Shown here: in pieces, positions 48,301 to 61,699 of the stretch
Position numbering within the stretch: position 1 is the stretch's first letter
Layout of the letters: each line of letters opens with the position of its first letter
NCBI RefSeq assembly: GCF_002078875.1
Contig: NC_034411.1
Coordinates: 57,712,575 to 57,776,574 of the forward strand
Reading direction: 5' to 3'
Length of the DNA stretch: 64,000 nucleotides
Origin: Numida meleagris
Taxonomy: Eukaryota; Chordata; Aves; Galliformes; Numididae
The notes under the pieces: model-generated
The model's database searches: none
Seen by the model: only the letters and a program-made list of their open reading frames with translations
What the model was told of the DNA's origin: nothing
Made by a program: the position numbers and the translations under genes

Positions 48301-51300
48301 GCAAGCTGAACAAGATAGCCTATTCAGGGAGACTCGAAAGGAGCTTGAGGCTGTTGTAATTTGTTCAGTTGAGAAGGAGTCTTCTGGGATAAAAGCTTTG
48401 AGAGTAATGAGAACAACTGGGAAAGCTGGGTAAAAGTTTTTCTTCTGATTTCACAGACCCTAATGGGAATATACTCCAATGGGAATAATTATTTTTTTTC
48501 TAGGGGACAGAGTCCTTCAATAAGGAATTTCCTTAGCTTAGAAAAAGTGTGAGGTGAGGCTCTCTATGGGAGAGTCTGCTGTATGCTGGGTTGATGACGT
48601 TTCTGAAGAGAGCTCCTTCAACATGTTCATAAGCCATTCTGTTCTTGTCAAAGATATGGCTGAGCTGAGTCATCCACGGCGCGACACTATTCCTCTCCCA
48701 GCCTCCTCAGTGTTTTTAAACCCAGTATATCACCAGTGTATCTGTGGCTGTTCTCTGAACAGTTTTTGAGTAGATGGAGTCTGATTGGAAGTAATTTCTG
48801 TATTCTAATGGGCTGCTGAAGTGCTGCAGTCCAAAAAGTGAGAAGGTGGGTAGAAATCAGGAGCTCTGCTGAGTAGTGCTGTCAGGGGAAGGATGAGAGC
48901 CAAGCTGAGCTCATAGGCTCCACCGAGCGACCTGACCAAGGTACAGGCACAGTTCTGTAGGGCTCCTGGGATGTGTTCCAGATGCAGAGGGCCAGTGGAG
49001 GTGTTGAGAACTACCAATCTGTCAAGGTTACAGAAGAGATGGGGACAACATCCGTGAGTCAATATTACAGGCCTTGAGGTTTATGGGGAAAACTTATGCT
49101 TGCCCCTAACCCAGAAGATGTTTAAAGGGAAGATTATTCATATTCTCTAATAATAAAAGCATTTTGTAATAATATCATCAATTTCTTCTCCCTTTCACCA
49201 TCAACAGCTTTTGTATGCATAAAAGGAGGATTTATTTATGAATCACACGCTACTTAGTGCTTTTGTTGTATATTAGTAACACTTTCCAGATCTTCATCAC
49301 TAGGCTGGATCAAGAAGCCATAATACAGAAGATGACATTGTTAATGTCCACACTATCAGTAACTTGGTCTGCAAGTACTGCAATTGTACCTCGGGGTGTG
49401 TTGAATTACAGCTTTCTATTCAAGAAGAATTGAGATGCCGGTTGAGGTCCAACACTTCTATCTGCAGATATTACCAGATGATAATCTGATTAGAACTGAA
49501 TGCAGAAGATTTAGAGAGTTACATTTATTCAGGGTTTTAGAATTTCCCTCCTGAATACAGTATTTACTGGTGTTTGCCAACCCTGCAACTTTTATGGTTC
49601 TTTCAGCTTCTGGGAGAAAAAAAAAAGGTGGAGGAGAGAAGAGAGAAAATTTCTATTTGAGTATTTAGAATTCATTCACATAAGGATTTGCCATTTCTCT
49701 GAAGACATGAAAACTGCACTGGCCTTTTATTCTGTACCTGATATGCACTGGCTTGCAACAGGGAACAGGTCAGAAGTAGGAGGGTTTTTTTTTTTTGTTA
49801 ATATGTAGGTTCTCATATCATCCCACTGACTACCAGCCTGAAAAGTGACCATGAAATGTATCAAAGAAGGGTGTGTCAGTAACATATTTCATAATATGAA
49901 TTTATTACATTAAATTGAGTTCCTCAGAATAAAAAATGTGCTGTAAACCAAGGCCATTGAAGAGGCTCTGCAGCTTGCTTTTTTTCTCAGCATAGTTAAT
50001 GCTATTTTATTAGTCTCCATGGGCTTGGATCCATAGAGAACTTTGTGATAACTTTTATTTCCATAGAAGTTGCTGTATATATTTATGCGACAACACTGAA
50101 GTGAGGCAAATAACTCTATCTGATGCTGCGTTAATGTGTTAATTCAATTTCAGTGATGAAGTATGTGATGTACAAGTATATGAAGAGTCCTAATAGCATC
50201 TGACAGTTCCCAGAAATTGAGCGCAGAGAAAGTTGGAGAAAAGTATAATCAAATTTTTCATACAACTGAAGCATTTCCTCAGTTTTATTCCATAAAAACA
50301 TTACTGAGAAAACTTGCATGACAGAGAAACTTGTATTAAAAGCACATTAATTTATTTGATTGCTTATTATTTTATTTACTTATTTTTAGATATCTACGGT
50401 GTATTTGAAGGTGAAATCTCATCAGACTGTAAGACCTGTAGCGATTACATTACATATTTGAAACGAGTATACATCATTTTTATGCAGGGAGGTAATTTTC
50501 TGCAAATCTTTTGAGAATTCCTGATAACTGAGGGTTTGTGCAAGCATTTGGGAAAGAGAGGGACCTGGCTTAGATTTTCAAGGTTCATGTTAAAAAAGCC
50601 GTTCATGGATGAGTCTTAAACTGAGTGGCTTTGGGATAAGACTGTATATCCTCTCACAAATAATTAGCTAAAGGTCAAGAAATGGGTTGTAGCGCTGAAA
50701 CACCAGTTCTCCTAGAGGAGAGAGTCCAGTGTTCTGGGAGAACTAGGCTAGGACCAGTGGTGTCCATACTTTCTGAAATCACCTGGAAAGAGAAGAATAT
50801 GACATGACAACCTATCTGAATGACAATGATTTGTCCAGAACAGCAGGAAAAACAGCATATCTGAGAATTGCAGGAGTACCTTATTAAACCAGAAGAGAAA
50901 AGGCAGAGGACATTCATGCACATCCATTTCTTTTTCCCACCTCTCCACCTATCATATAACTGTTTAGAAAGCTAGAAGTGAGTTTTATGTTGTAACATCT
51001 GACCCCATTTGACTTGTCCCCCTGCTATGAGCCAACAGGAACTCTTAATACATCTAGCTCCACAGAAAGTTTAAACAGTTTAAGTGTAAGATGATGTGAA
51101 GTTGTGTGTTCTGGCCACTGTTTGCTACCCTTCAACAGTTAACAAGAATATTTTCTCTTGTTCAAATTCATTTATGGAACAGAAAGACTATTAAAATAGA
51201 CAAGAGAAACATTGAGAAGATACTGCTCACAGACCCACTCGTTTGTTTTCTGCCATGCAAAGGTAGATGTTACATTTCTTTGAACATCGTTTATATTTCT

Positions 51301-54300
51301 TTTAGTAGCACAGGGGCAGTAAAAAAATCAACTACTTGTTATTATCGACTACAACAGAACAACATTCTTCCTCTCTAAAAAATAATTTCATTCTTTTAAA
51401 ACTAAAATAACTGCACACAAAGACTAGTGAATTGTGCCAGACTTCCAATTCTGCATATAGATCATCGAAAAAATTGTTATTTTTCTTTGTTGTTTGGTTG
51501 TGTGTAGCCCTTCCTCTTGGCTCATGACTGTATTTTAGTAGCCTGTTTGCAGAAATTGTGGGGAAAGACAGCTAATATATTACTGCAAAGTGACATACAC
51601 AGAAATGTATGGCAGAAAATGAGACAGGGACCTTACTGGCAGGTTATATAGCAAGCAACTCTACCTGAATTTTCAAAACATGATTGCACTTGGCTGATGT
51701 TTCCCAAAATGGCACACCTCAGGAGGACTTACTTTTTCAGCAGAGCAGTTCTCAAATACACGTGTGCAGTTCATGTACTTGCTTTTCAATAGTCAGCTCT
51801 TATTGCTGTGCCCCAAGGTGGGCACCTAGAGACAGTCGCAATTGTCAGTTGCTTATGAAATGCTTTACCTAATCTTGGATCCAAGAATAAAACTGGTGTA
51901 GTTACTTTTCATTGTGTGTCTTCTGTTACAGGAAAGATGAAATAGCAAAAATCTTTATCATTTTAGTTCTGAAAGAGGAATCACCTCCATATTTTGAGGT
52001 AATGGAGTTAACCCACCCAGGGGTTGTGATATAGTTCTTGTGGTAGTGCCAGCTCTTTACCTACTTCCTCACTCTGCCTTGAGAAATGCAGCTGGATGCT
52101 GCTTATATTCTGTGTGTTGCACGTAAGGTAAGTTACCTTTTTCTTCTGAAAGGGCTGAACAATATGTTTGTATTAATAATTAATCTAGCAACAGCTGCCG
52201 GAGGAAGGAAAATCATGGTGGCTGAGTAAGAAGTCTGGCTTCATAGCCCTGTGCTAGTCTGCCTTTTGGGGCACCCTGATATGAGCTTAAGATGTACTGT
52301 ACATACAATAATTACTTGTCAGTAGTAATTTTTTTTTTTTTTTTTTAAAGCAAGCTCTTAAAGTGGAGGGATTGAGTAAGGTATCCGATAGTGAATTGCA
52401 AGGAGGCCATTTAGAAACACATTAATAAAATGGTTGCTCCTGGCTGGAGTCTTGCTTATGGTGAACTACCTCGAATTTGTTTGCTGTTTCTGATTTTGTA
52501 ATTCTACAGTGTTTCCTCTAATGTTAGGATTGCTGTGACAGGACAATAATTCCCTGTTAGTTTGCACAGGCTGTGTTTGCAGGCAATGTGGCAGATGTAG
52601 CTAGGGCAGGGGCAAAGGGAGGAATAGGGAACTGCAAAGTCAGAAACTGAGGAGGAAAAAAATGCGTCAAGGTGCAGAGCAAAAAGAATCATTTTAGCAT
52701 GATGAAAGCTGACTTGTGCTGTAAGGGAGATGAGAACTAGAAAAGACACCAGTTCCTGGGAGTTTTCTGACCCATGAAGAAAATATCTGTGTTGCTACAG
52801 TTGTTGACTCTTCATGCACTTGTCCCTTCAGTGAAGTTAAATAGGCTTCATGACAAGGCACCAGGAGCACACCTCTGCTACATAAGTTATTGTTTGTTGC
52901 TGAGGACAAGGATATCAGGTTTGAGGGAAGGATCATGGTGAAATAGAGGGGTTGAATTGAGTTGATTTCCTCATGGCTTTTTAAACCAACTTCACTCTGT
53001 ACTGTATGAGCATGAGGGGCTTGCTGTGTCTGTAAAGATTCTTCAGAGATGTGTGCTGGGTTTTCTCTCACAATGAGGAATATGAGATTCTATTTCATCT
53101 CTGTGTAATATAAGGTTTGATTTCTATAAGCCACCTGTGTGATAACTGTGTGCCACAGGTAGCGTTGGCAGCTGTCCAGAGAGGAAAAAATGGAAATCTC
53201 TCCTTGTACCCTCTCTTCAAGAAGAGGCTGGAGAGGACCCATGAGACCACTTGGTCCAACCATCAGCCAATAGTCCATGCAGAGACCTTTACGCACCATT
53301 CACTGCTGTTTGTATGCATCACAAAAGTGTTACCTTCTGTCATCAGTTGTTAGGATTTGCAGTGTTGTCTTAGCAAAGAAAGTGCTACGTGATCTGATAT
53401 ACTTCTACAGAGAAAATAAAGGAATTAGGCTACTGCAGTTCATTTTATTTTCTAGACCTGTGGTAACCCTCCAGCTGAGCTGGGTTTGGGCGGGGGAGTG
53501 TTGAATGCAGTAATTGGCAATTGACCACCTGCACCTGGGTTCTGATGCACCTCCCCCCAGTGCAAGAGCTAAAGCAGACACACTGCTGTGACTTGCTTTA
53601 TGGCTTTAATAGTTCTTTGCCTCAATAATTTCCTTAGGATACACTGAATTAATAAATAAATTTCCCTGCATGACCAAGCAAGCCTAATTGTACTGAGGTA
53701 AATCCAGAACTGGAAGTTTTAGACTGAGGACTGTGAAAGTGTGACTAATACTGTTTCTGTGGGTATATTCTAGTATGCTGTGTGCTGGGCTATAGTTTGT
53801 ATATGAAGACAATGAAAAATAAGGCTAATACTCAGCAGCGAAAAGAAGTACGTATTCTAAGAAGTCTTTAAAAAAAAAAAAAGAAAAGACCAAACCAACA
53901 ACCTAAAACCAGGATTCAGATCCAGGAATTGAATTCTATGCATAGTACTTGCAAATCCCATTTTCCCTTGTTTACCAAGTGAAGAGCCTTGCTGAGTAGC
54001 TTGTGCTGTTACATATGCTACAACATTCTCAGCTGACAGTCATCCCACAAACTTGCAGTTCCCCTCATTTAGCATCAACCAAAAATTAATCCTTAATAGA
54101 AATGTTAAAAAAAAACAAACACACACACACACAAAAATAGCTGTTGCAAAGCACTGGTAGTTCTTACACTGTTTGGGTGCTTTACACCTGGCTACAGAGC
54201 GTTGAGGCCCCATACGGTATATAACTATTTCTCAGTCACTAGATCCTTTCTGTTATTGGTGCTATTGCTCTTAAGGGCCAATGTATATGAAGGTACACTG

Positions 54301-57300
54301 GAACTGCTGGGCATGCCTGAGGAAAACCTGTTTTTGATAATTTGTACATAATTCTTCAGCGTGTTATCTTAGTAAGCCACAACAGTGTCTTTCTTATTAA
54401 TTTTTGATGGAGATTAGCAGACAGGGAGCTGAAGGCAGAAGTGGCAAAGGAGAAGGAGCTGAAAATGAATGGTGTACTTAATGTGTTGGATGACTTAATT
54501 TCCTGGGTCTTATGGCTTTGCCATAGGCATGCTATTTGCAGTAAGCCTGGATTACCACTTTTGGTTATTAATATAAAAATGAATTCCTAAAGCGTTTTAA
54601 AGATAAGCATTTCATAAATGCTATGTTTTATTAATTGTTTGTATTAAAAACTTGACAGTTGTTCCCAATTAGCCTGCTAGTTTAAGGCTTTCATCTCAAG
54701 TCATATGTTCAAGATTATTTTATACATACAAACAAAAAACATTGTCTTACTAATTTTGGTAATGGCTTTTTTTTTTTCCTTCATGGCAGCCAGATAGTTG
54801 AAATGTAGATTGAAACTTCGAGAATGACCATATCTGCATAAATCCCATTTGCATTATGGCAGTCAGTAAGCCTGAGGTTGTTAAATACTTTTGAACCCAC
54901 ACAGGCTTCCTTAACTAGATATTGGCTTCCATTGCTAATGGTACTATGATGTTTAACTTGCAAAGCCACTGAGCTAAATTTATACTGACAAGTATTTGGG
55001 GGTAAATTGTGGTGCAGGTGATAGAAGTGTCCATCCCTGACAGGTGGACTGTGGTTTGGGTGTTGTTCAAGGGAAGGGCCTGAATGCCATTTGGAGTGAA
55101 GGCAGTGTGTTAGTTTCTAAACAGTTACTTTGCAACTACGCAACAATTTTGAGGTGCTGTGCTGGAGGCTGATGAGCACGACTCAGCCATATTGGCACTG
55201 CTGTAAAAATCATGCACTGACACAGTGCTCCAGCAGTTTTATGACCTTCTCTGGAAATGAAATCTGTGTGCTAGGTGGCTGAGATCTTTAAGAATGGCTG
55301 TGGCCTAGCTAATGTATGCATTAGCGGGAGTATTTAAATGTATATTTCTCTGCTGGTTCCTTTTCATTACACTGGGTAATGAGCATTAGCTGCTTTGGTT
55401 GCAGTACTCAGTAAAGCTTTGTATGCTTCTTATGCTTTCCTTTATAGAAAAAAGATATCAGAAGCCTGAACATGGCTAATGAAATGCCGAGAGAAACATG
55501 GCCATTTGCTGGAGTGATGTGGGGCTCCTGAGCCAGCTCCCCCACTGAAAGGGAGCATTTGGTGCTTTTAAACTTGCTTTCTTTGGGTAATGGCTCTGTT
55601 TATGGAGTTTGCGCAAATGCATTTGATTCAGTCAATTTAAGCCCTGCACTTAAGCAAATTACGAGGTAGGACTTGATTACTGAGAAGTAAATTAGTTTGA
55701 ATGCATATGAGAGGGTCTTGCCGAGGGTAAATTTACAGTCAAACTATTACATGGAAAACATAATGTGCAGTACTTGTCAGATTTGATAAATGAAGCAGGA
55801 TTGTAAAATTGCCCTTACCTTGAAGTGTGCTTGCATTTGATTGGCAACAGAGCTGAAGCCCACTGTGTCTTTTGTCTTGAACTGGCTCAGGAGGGAGAAA
55901 CTTGCCTAAAGCTGGAATCACTGAGTTTAAAAATGCCGAGTTGAAGACCTTCCTGTGCATAGGAGAGGATGAGCACGGCGGCTTTTTCAAGCCATTTCTA
56001 CTCTGTGCTGTTTTTTGTTTTTTTTTTTCCTTTCTTCTTCCAGATTTGGGGTTTTCTTTGCTGCAAGACTGTTTAGGTCTACAGCTAGGCCTGCCCGTAT
56101 CTCTCTCAAGAGTTTCCCCCACAGTACAGGAAGATTTACTTTGCTTTTTTGCTTGGCCCAAGTCAGTCACATAAGAAGTAACAGGAAAATGCAGAGAGCC
56201 AAACAAGTTTTTGATCTGGAATTAATTATTTCATAAATGAGTAAGAGAAGTATCATTATGAAGAAAGAAACATGTTGTTATTGCTAATGTGACTAATTTT
56301 TTTTTGCCCTAGCAATCCATAATTAGTTCTAGCCCAAACTGTCAGTTCTTACATAGTGCGAAACAGGATGCAACACGAAACAAAGATGTCACGCCTCAAA
56401 GTAAAAAAGAAACTGTCTCTTTTCAATCAAAACCACTATGGAGGAGAGAAATGCTAGTAAACAAACAAACAAATGAAACTTAATTAAGGAAGGAGGAGGT
56501 CCTTGTCTTTTTTTCTCCAATGAGAGTTTATTTCAAAAATGTTTTGGAGGGTTTTTTATTTTTTGGACAGAAAATGGTCCATGGACTGGGCAGCTAAATG
56601 GTAAACCTAATTCTTCACCTACCCTAGTACTTTTAACAATTTCTAAGCAGTAGCAACATCTGGTATCTTTTACAGAAGAACAATGTAGATGCTTTAAAAA
56701 CACAATATGCCAATGCCTGCTGGTGTTGGAGAGCACACTGGTTCTGCGGTTAAGTGTATAAAATATACTTAGAAGATTAAAATGACATCCTTGCTGGACA
56801 GTGTATGCAAAGTCATGATCCTTGTGGCTGTGCTTGCCCTAGTCTTGTGCCTTGCATCTTGCAGACTTGGCCTTAGAGACATGTTATGGAAGCGCATTCA
56901 GCACACTGTACCTCTTGAAACCTTGCGTTGCAAAGTGTGAGATGGCTCTACTGAATTTTAGTCTATGTGCTTAATGCTTTAATGTAGTTAGAAAGCAGCA
57001 TTGTTTTTACTTAGTTTTCTGAAGAATCATGTCTGGAGCCAGGGTTGTTTTTTCCTCTCTCTAGTCCGTTTGTGGGATGGGCACTAAGTAACTCAGTAGA
57101 GTGAGAAGCAGTGTTGAATTTTCTGGCCCATAATAATTTGGGAAAACAATAGAACTCCAAGCACTACTGAAAAACCTACCTATACCCATAGCCGTCAGCT
57201 CATTGTTGAATATTTGGAATCTTCAGGGGGCATGAGCATGGCAGTAAAGAGGATATAGACACTTGGAACAGATTTCATGGTACTTTTTTTTTTTTTTTTG

Positions 57301-57480
57301 CATTCTGTCATTTACATGAGAAAAGTCAGAAACAAAACCCTGAGCCATTATGTGTCTGCCCTGGTGCAGGTTTCTAGCTGAAGTACTCCCAGCAGTAGCA
57401 ACTCTTTCCTCTGCCCTGCTATGATGGCATTCCTGACCTGCATATTTCCCTCTCAGGGCCATCCACCTGGCTGTATCAAT
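45336..57480. other. 12-kb intergenic stretch without recognised elements
   Basis: Ordinary AT-rich sequence with T tracts (52329-52346, 57284-57299), an A tract near 53870 and a short (AC)n at 54119-54132. The open frames here are short, mostly lack a good start, and match no protein I recognise. I looked for laminin G-type exons of LAMA2 on the minus strand and found none. Confidence 0.6.
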
Positions 57481-57850
57481 GTATAACAATTGGGCTTGTT
57501 TTGCTTGGAGGAGAGAAGACTCTAGGGAGATCTCATTGTGACCTTCCATACTTGAGGGGAGCTTATAAGCAGGAAGAAGACTTTTTACATGGCCTGATAG
57601 TGATAGGACAAGAGGGAATGGCTTTAAACTAAAAGAGGGAAGAGTTAGGAAAACATTTTTTACTCAAAGGGAGGTGCAGAAAGAGGTTGCTCAGAGAAGT
57701 TGTGGGTGCCTCATCCCTGGAGGTGCTCAAGGCCGGGTTGGATGGGGCCCTGTGGAGCCTGAGCTGGTGAGTGGCAGCCCTGGCCATGGCAGGGGGTTGG
57801 AACTGGATGATTTTTAAGGTCCCCTTCAACCTAAGCCGTTCTCTGATTAC
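57481..57850 (+). mobile_element. CR1 LINE 3' part
   Basis: ttgggcttgttttgcttgga, agaagactctagggagatct, ggaatggctttaaactaaa, gttgctcagagaagttgtgg, catccctggaggtgctcaag, ggttggaactggatgattt and gtccccttcaacctaa follow CR1 order on the + strand. Confidence 0.9.
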
Positions 57851-59015
57851 CACTGTGAAGATCCAGTGTCAGTGTTTTGCATGTTATAAACTTCAGTGTG
57901 CACCAGCTTTAAGCAGTGTCAGGTGAAAAGTGGATTTTCTTATTTAAGCCAACCCCTTTCTGGTAGACTTACCAGTCATCTGAGGAGTTTTTGTCTAGCC
58001 TTCTGTCTATGGTCTGGAAGAGATGCACTGCAGTATTATCCATGTGCTGGCCTTTCTACCTTGAGACTTCCCACCACTTTGGTATATTACAAATATTTGC
58101 ATATTTATAACAGCAGTCAGAAGTAACAGATTTTTCTTACTTGCCTCAATATTGATGAATTATCAACTACTTTGACAGGCTATTCCAGCCAAATTTACCT
58201 CCCTTCCCCCACCTCCCTCCCCCCCCCCCACATACTTTATGAAACCAATGGGAAAATTCATTCAGATCCTCAAAATGGACTGAATAGTGGCGATAATGCA
58301 GTCATTAACAGAAGGAAGTGGGCTTGTGCAAATACATATGAAAAGTCAGTTTCTTAAAGTGCTGCAGTTCTGTGCCACAGATCTAAGTGGCTGTGAGTGC
58401 ATCTCAGGTTCACTAGGGAGTTCCTTTATTTGTAAGAAAGCTCAGAAAGTTCTTGAGGAACCCCTAGAGACATCAGTCTGTATGGTTTTAGGCCTGTCTG
58501 CACGTTCTGAGCATCTCAGTGCTGAGAAGGCTCCATCCTATTCTAGATAGTTCCAAACTGTGGAGAGGAGGCCCCAGTTTCTTCTACCTCTCTGTGCCTC
58601 TGGGGGACATTGGGGTCTTCCTCACATGTGCTCTGCGGTCTCTTGGTGCAGAGGGTTGGGCGTACACAAGGGTGGCTCTTCCTTTCACAGGGAGACCATC
58701 TGCTGGCATGAAGCTCAGTGAAGCCTTTGGCTGTGAAATCAAATTTGTGTTGTTGTAGCACGGAATCCTAGTGAAGAAAGCCACAGGAAATTTACAACTT
58801 TAGGGCCTCAGCTGCCAGTCATCCTTCCTTGCTTGTGCCAACTAGAAGCACAGAAGTTGTTAAAATAGATTATGACTGAAAGGGGAGACGTCATGGCAGG
58901 TTATTCAACTTTGTGTAATATTTCATAATGTTACATAACAGTCTTTCAAATGCCAGACATCTGCTTTCATTATCATTATTACATAGTAATGTGTTACGTA
59001 CTAAGAGGAAGGTGG
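57851..59015. other. Intergenic DNA, 57.9-59.0 kb
   Basis: A C-rich tract at about 58205-58231 is the only obvious feature. No recognised exon. Confidence 0.6.
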
Positions 59016-59017
59016 AA

Positions 59018-59807
59018 AGGATAGAATCATAAAATTAGGTAGGTTGGAAAAGACGTACAAGCTCATCCAGTCTAACCATCCATCTAGCACCAATAACCCC
59101 ACTGCAGTGAGGGGCCCAAAACTGGACACAGTACTTGAAGTGCAGCCACACCAGTGCTGGGTACAGAGGGACAATTACTTCCCTACTCCTACTGGCCACA
59201 CTGTTCCTGATACAAGCCAGGGTGCCATTGGCCTTCTTGGCCACCTGGCCACACTGCTGGCTCATGCTCAGCCAAGCGTCGACCAATACCCCCAGGTCCG
59301 TTTCCTCCACACAACTTTCCAGCCACTCTGCCCCAAACCTGTAGCGTTGCCTAGCATTGTTGTGGCCAAAGTGCAGGACCCGGCACTTGGTCTTGTTGAA
59401 CCTCATCCCATTGGCTTCAGCCCAGAGATCCAGCCTGTCCAGATCTCTCTGTAGGGCCTTGCTACCCCCAGGCAGATCGACACTTCCTGCCAGCTTGGTA
59501 TTGTCTGCAAACTTACTGAGGGTGCTCTCAACGCCGTCATCAATAAAGATATTGAAGAGGACAGGCCCCAGCACCGACCCCTGGAGAACACCACTTGTGA
59601 CCGGTCATCAGCTGGATTTAACTCCATTCACCACCACTCTCTGGGCCCGGCACTCTAGCCAGCTCCTTACCTAGCAAAGAGTGTACCTGTCCAAGCCATG
59701 GGCTGCCAGCTTCTCCAGGAGAATACTGTGGGAGACAGTGTCGAAGGCTTTGCTGCAGTTCAGGTAGACCACATCAACAGCCTTTCCCTCATCCACCAGG
59801 CGGGTAA
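59018..59807 (-). mobile_element. CR1 LINE, 5'-truncated and internally deleted, minus strand
   Basis: The 3' end is at the left (atagaatcataaaattaggt at 59021, then aaccatccatctagcaccaa). After about 59098 the sequence jumps to the upstream CR1 segment (agtgaggggcccaaaactgg) and continues through reverse-transcriptase C-terminal coding. The minus strand is open from 59574 to 59035, with [41 protein letters not shown] and [11 protein letters not shown]. The Asp pair of the RT active site reads ADN instead of ADD, and the 5' two-thirds are missing, so it is dead. Confidence 0.92.
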
Positions 59808-60319
59808 TAGGTTTAATTTTGTGCTCAAACAAAGGAAAAAAGACGTGACTCTCTACTATTAGGAAAGTTTTATGCAGTGCCCTTCAAAATAAGTAACTCT
59901 GTAGCCAAGTGAAAATTGAGGTGGTGTTAAATTTGAGCTATGGGTACTGATGTTGGTCACAGTGGGGAAGTGAGAGGTATGAGAGACCTGACTGATGGGG
60001 TTTTCTTCCCCTATAATTTTATTCCTTTGTTAAACTAGATACTTCAGCTTCTAAAGCACTGTCATATTATGCTATGCTACTCACTAAAATTGACATGGAA
60101 TAAGATTGGGTTTTTGAGTTAAAATAGATGCATGATATCAGGAATCATCTAGGATTTCATCTATGTGAAGAAATTATTTATACTTTTGAGTATAAATAGT
60201 AACAGCATAGCAACATGTAGACTGAATAATGTTGGGTTTGTGTGACTCATCAGCAGTATATTTAAGGATTGCTTCTACAGAAAGTTCTAGATGTTTTTTA
60301 TCTGTTTATGAAGCATGAA
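59808..60319. other. Intergenic DNA, 59.8-60.3 kb
   Basis: Plain AT-rich sequence between the CR1 and the LTR. Nothing recognised. Confidence 0.6.
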
Positions 60320-60521
60320 TGTCCTGGTTTTAGCTGGGACAGAGTTAATATTTTTTTTCCCATAGTGTTTAGTATGATGCTGTGGTTTGGATTTAGGAGA
60401 AAAACAATGTTGATAACACAGCAGTGTTTTAGTCATTGCTGAGCAGTGCTGTACGGAGCCAAGGATGTTTCAGCTTCTCTTACTGCAGCTACTATAGACC
60501 AGCTAAAACCAGGACAATGAA
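60315..60521 (+). mobile_element. Deleted solo LTR (avian ERVL type) with 5-bp target duplications
   Basis: The 197-bp element 60320-60516 starts TGTCCTGGTTTTAGCTGG and ends CCAGCTAAAACCAGGACA: the TG..CA ends of an LTR, here forming an 18-bp inverted pair. It is flanked by ATGAA at 60315-60319 and 60517-60521. The left 160 bp (gggacagagttaatatt, ttgataacacagcagtgttt) resembles the 5' part of avian ERVL LTRs. A usual LTR would be longer, so most of its interior is missing. Non-coding. Confidence 0.75.
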
Positions 60522-61151
60522 ACAGTAAAACTGACGTTTCTTTGTCAGAATTTTATAGGCTTTCAAAAACCCATAGACAGTTGAAAACTGCAAGGTCTTC
60601 TTTAATGGATTAGAAACTGTTGTAGGTGGGGTTAGGGAACTTCTGTGGGTCCTTCAGTAGTCTCACGAATGTATGGCATACAGTTTTTCTTACTGGTTTG
60701 AAACAGGCCAGTGGAAATTTTTCTTTGCATGTACTGAGAAGTTCCTCAACAGATACCTGAGATCTTCCAGAAGCCCTGTAGTTGAACAAGGGAAAGTTGG
60801 AACTGGCATCCCTGGTACTATCTCTGAGTTAAAAGAAGTGAAAAATAGATACGATTTTTAAGCAGATTAAGTTTTTCTTCTGCATCCTAAAGAAAAATGA
60901 TAAACCAACAAAACAGCTTTCTCTTTATGAGCTTCTGTATAGTGATGAAAGCATGACTAGGTTGAAAGCACAAGTATATTACTACCCTTTTCAAAGAGTT
61001 GAAACCTGGGTGGATTTGATTTCAAGTCCACAACTTTTTCTGACTTAGAAGTTTGCCTAAAGCTAGAGCTGAACAACCATTTGTCCCACTCACAGAATGT
61101 TTGTCATAAATGCCTGAAAGTGACCTCGGTCAAAAAGGGCAATCTTAAATA
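60522..61151. other. Intergenic DNA, 60.5-61.15 kb
   Basis: No recognised repeat or exon between the LTR and the second mariner. Confidence 0.6.
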
Positions 61152-61697
61152 CAAGAGCTGCTCTGAAAGTAATGCCTCTGATATTATGTTGGCCCATGAT
61201 GTCAAAGGCAGATGTTGGTGGCATAGCAGTAGAGGTTCAACCTTCCAGCCAATATTCTGTTACATTTCGTTGCCATGTTACGGATGGCAGCAGAGAGGCA
61301 GTCTGACAGAATGGTGTCTGATGTGGTGATGCCCACGAAGCAAAGATGTGGAATTGAATTCCTCTATGTAGAAAAAGTGGCACCCACCGACATTCATCAG
61401 CATTTGCTGAACGTTTATGGAGACCAAACAATGGATGTGAGTGCAGTGAGGCATTGGGTGATGCGTTTCAGCAGTGGCAACAGCGGCAGTGTGTTGCCTG
61501 AACTGGTGCTGATTGTCACAAGCATGGCATGCAGGCTTTTAACTTGTTGGCAAAAAAATATATAGCTAATGGTGGCGTCTGTATTGAGAAATAGTGTTTT
61601 GTAGCTGAGAATTTGCTCTCTCAAACAGCGTTATTGTACTCTTTGTTGCAGCCTCCATGGAAATACATAGGAGGTGTTACTTTTGGAGTGACCTCTG
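61152..61697 (+). mobile_element. Galluhop-type mariner (Mariner1_GG), internally deleted copy B
   Basis: 546 bp flanked by TA on both sides (61150-61151 and 61698-61699). Left end AAGAGCTGCTCTGAAAGTAA and right end complementary (gttacttttggagtgacct). A frame open to 61565 keeps the N-terminal transposase region (KQRCGIEFLY, KVAPTDIHQHLLNVYGDQT, VRHWVMRFSSGNS), the DNA-binding helix-turn-helix of mariner transposases. The catalytic part is deleted at the same place as in copy A. Confidence 0.88.
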
Positions 61698-61699
61698 TA

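Noticed and set aside
55739..56206. 155-codon minus-strand frame, basic and Lys-rich
   Set aside because: It begins at TTG, the Lys-rich part is the complement of a T/C-rich tract, and no domain is recognisable.
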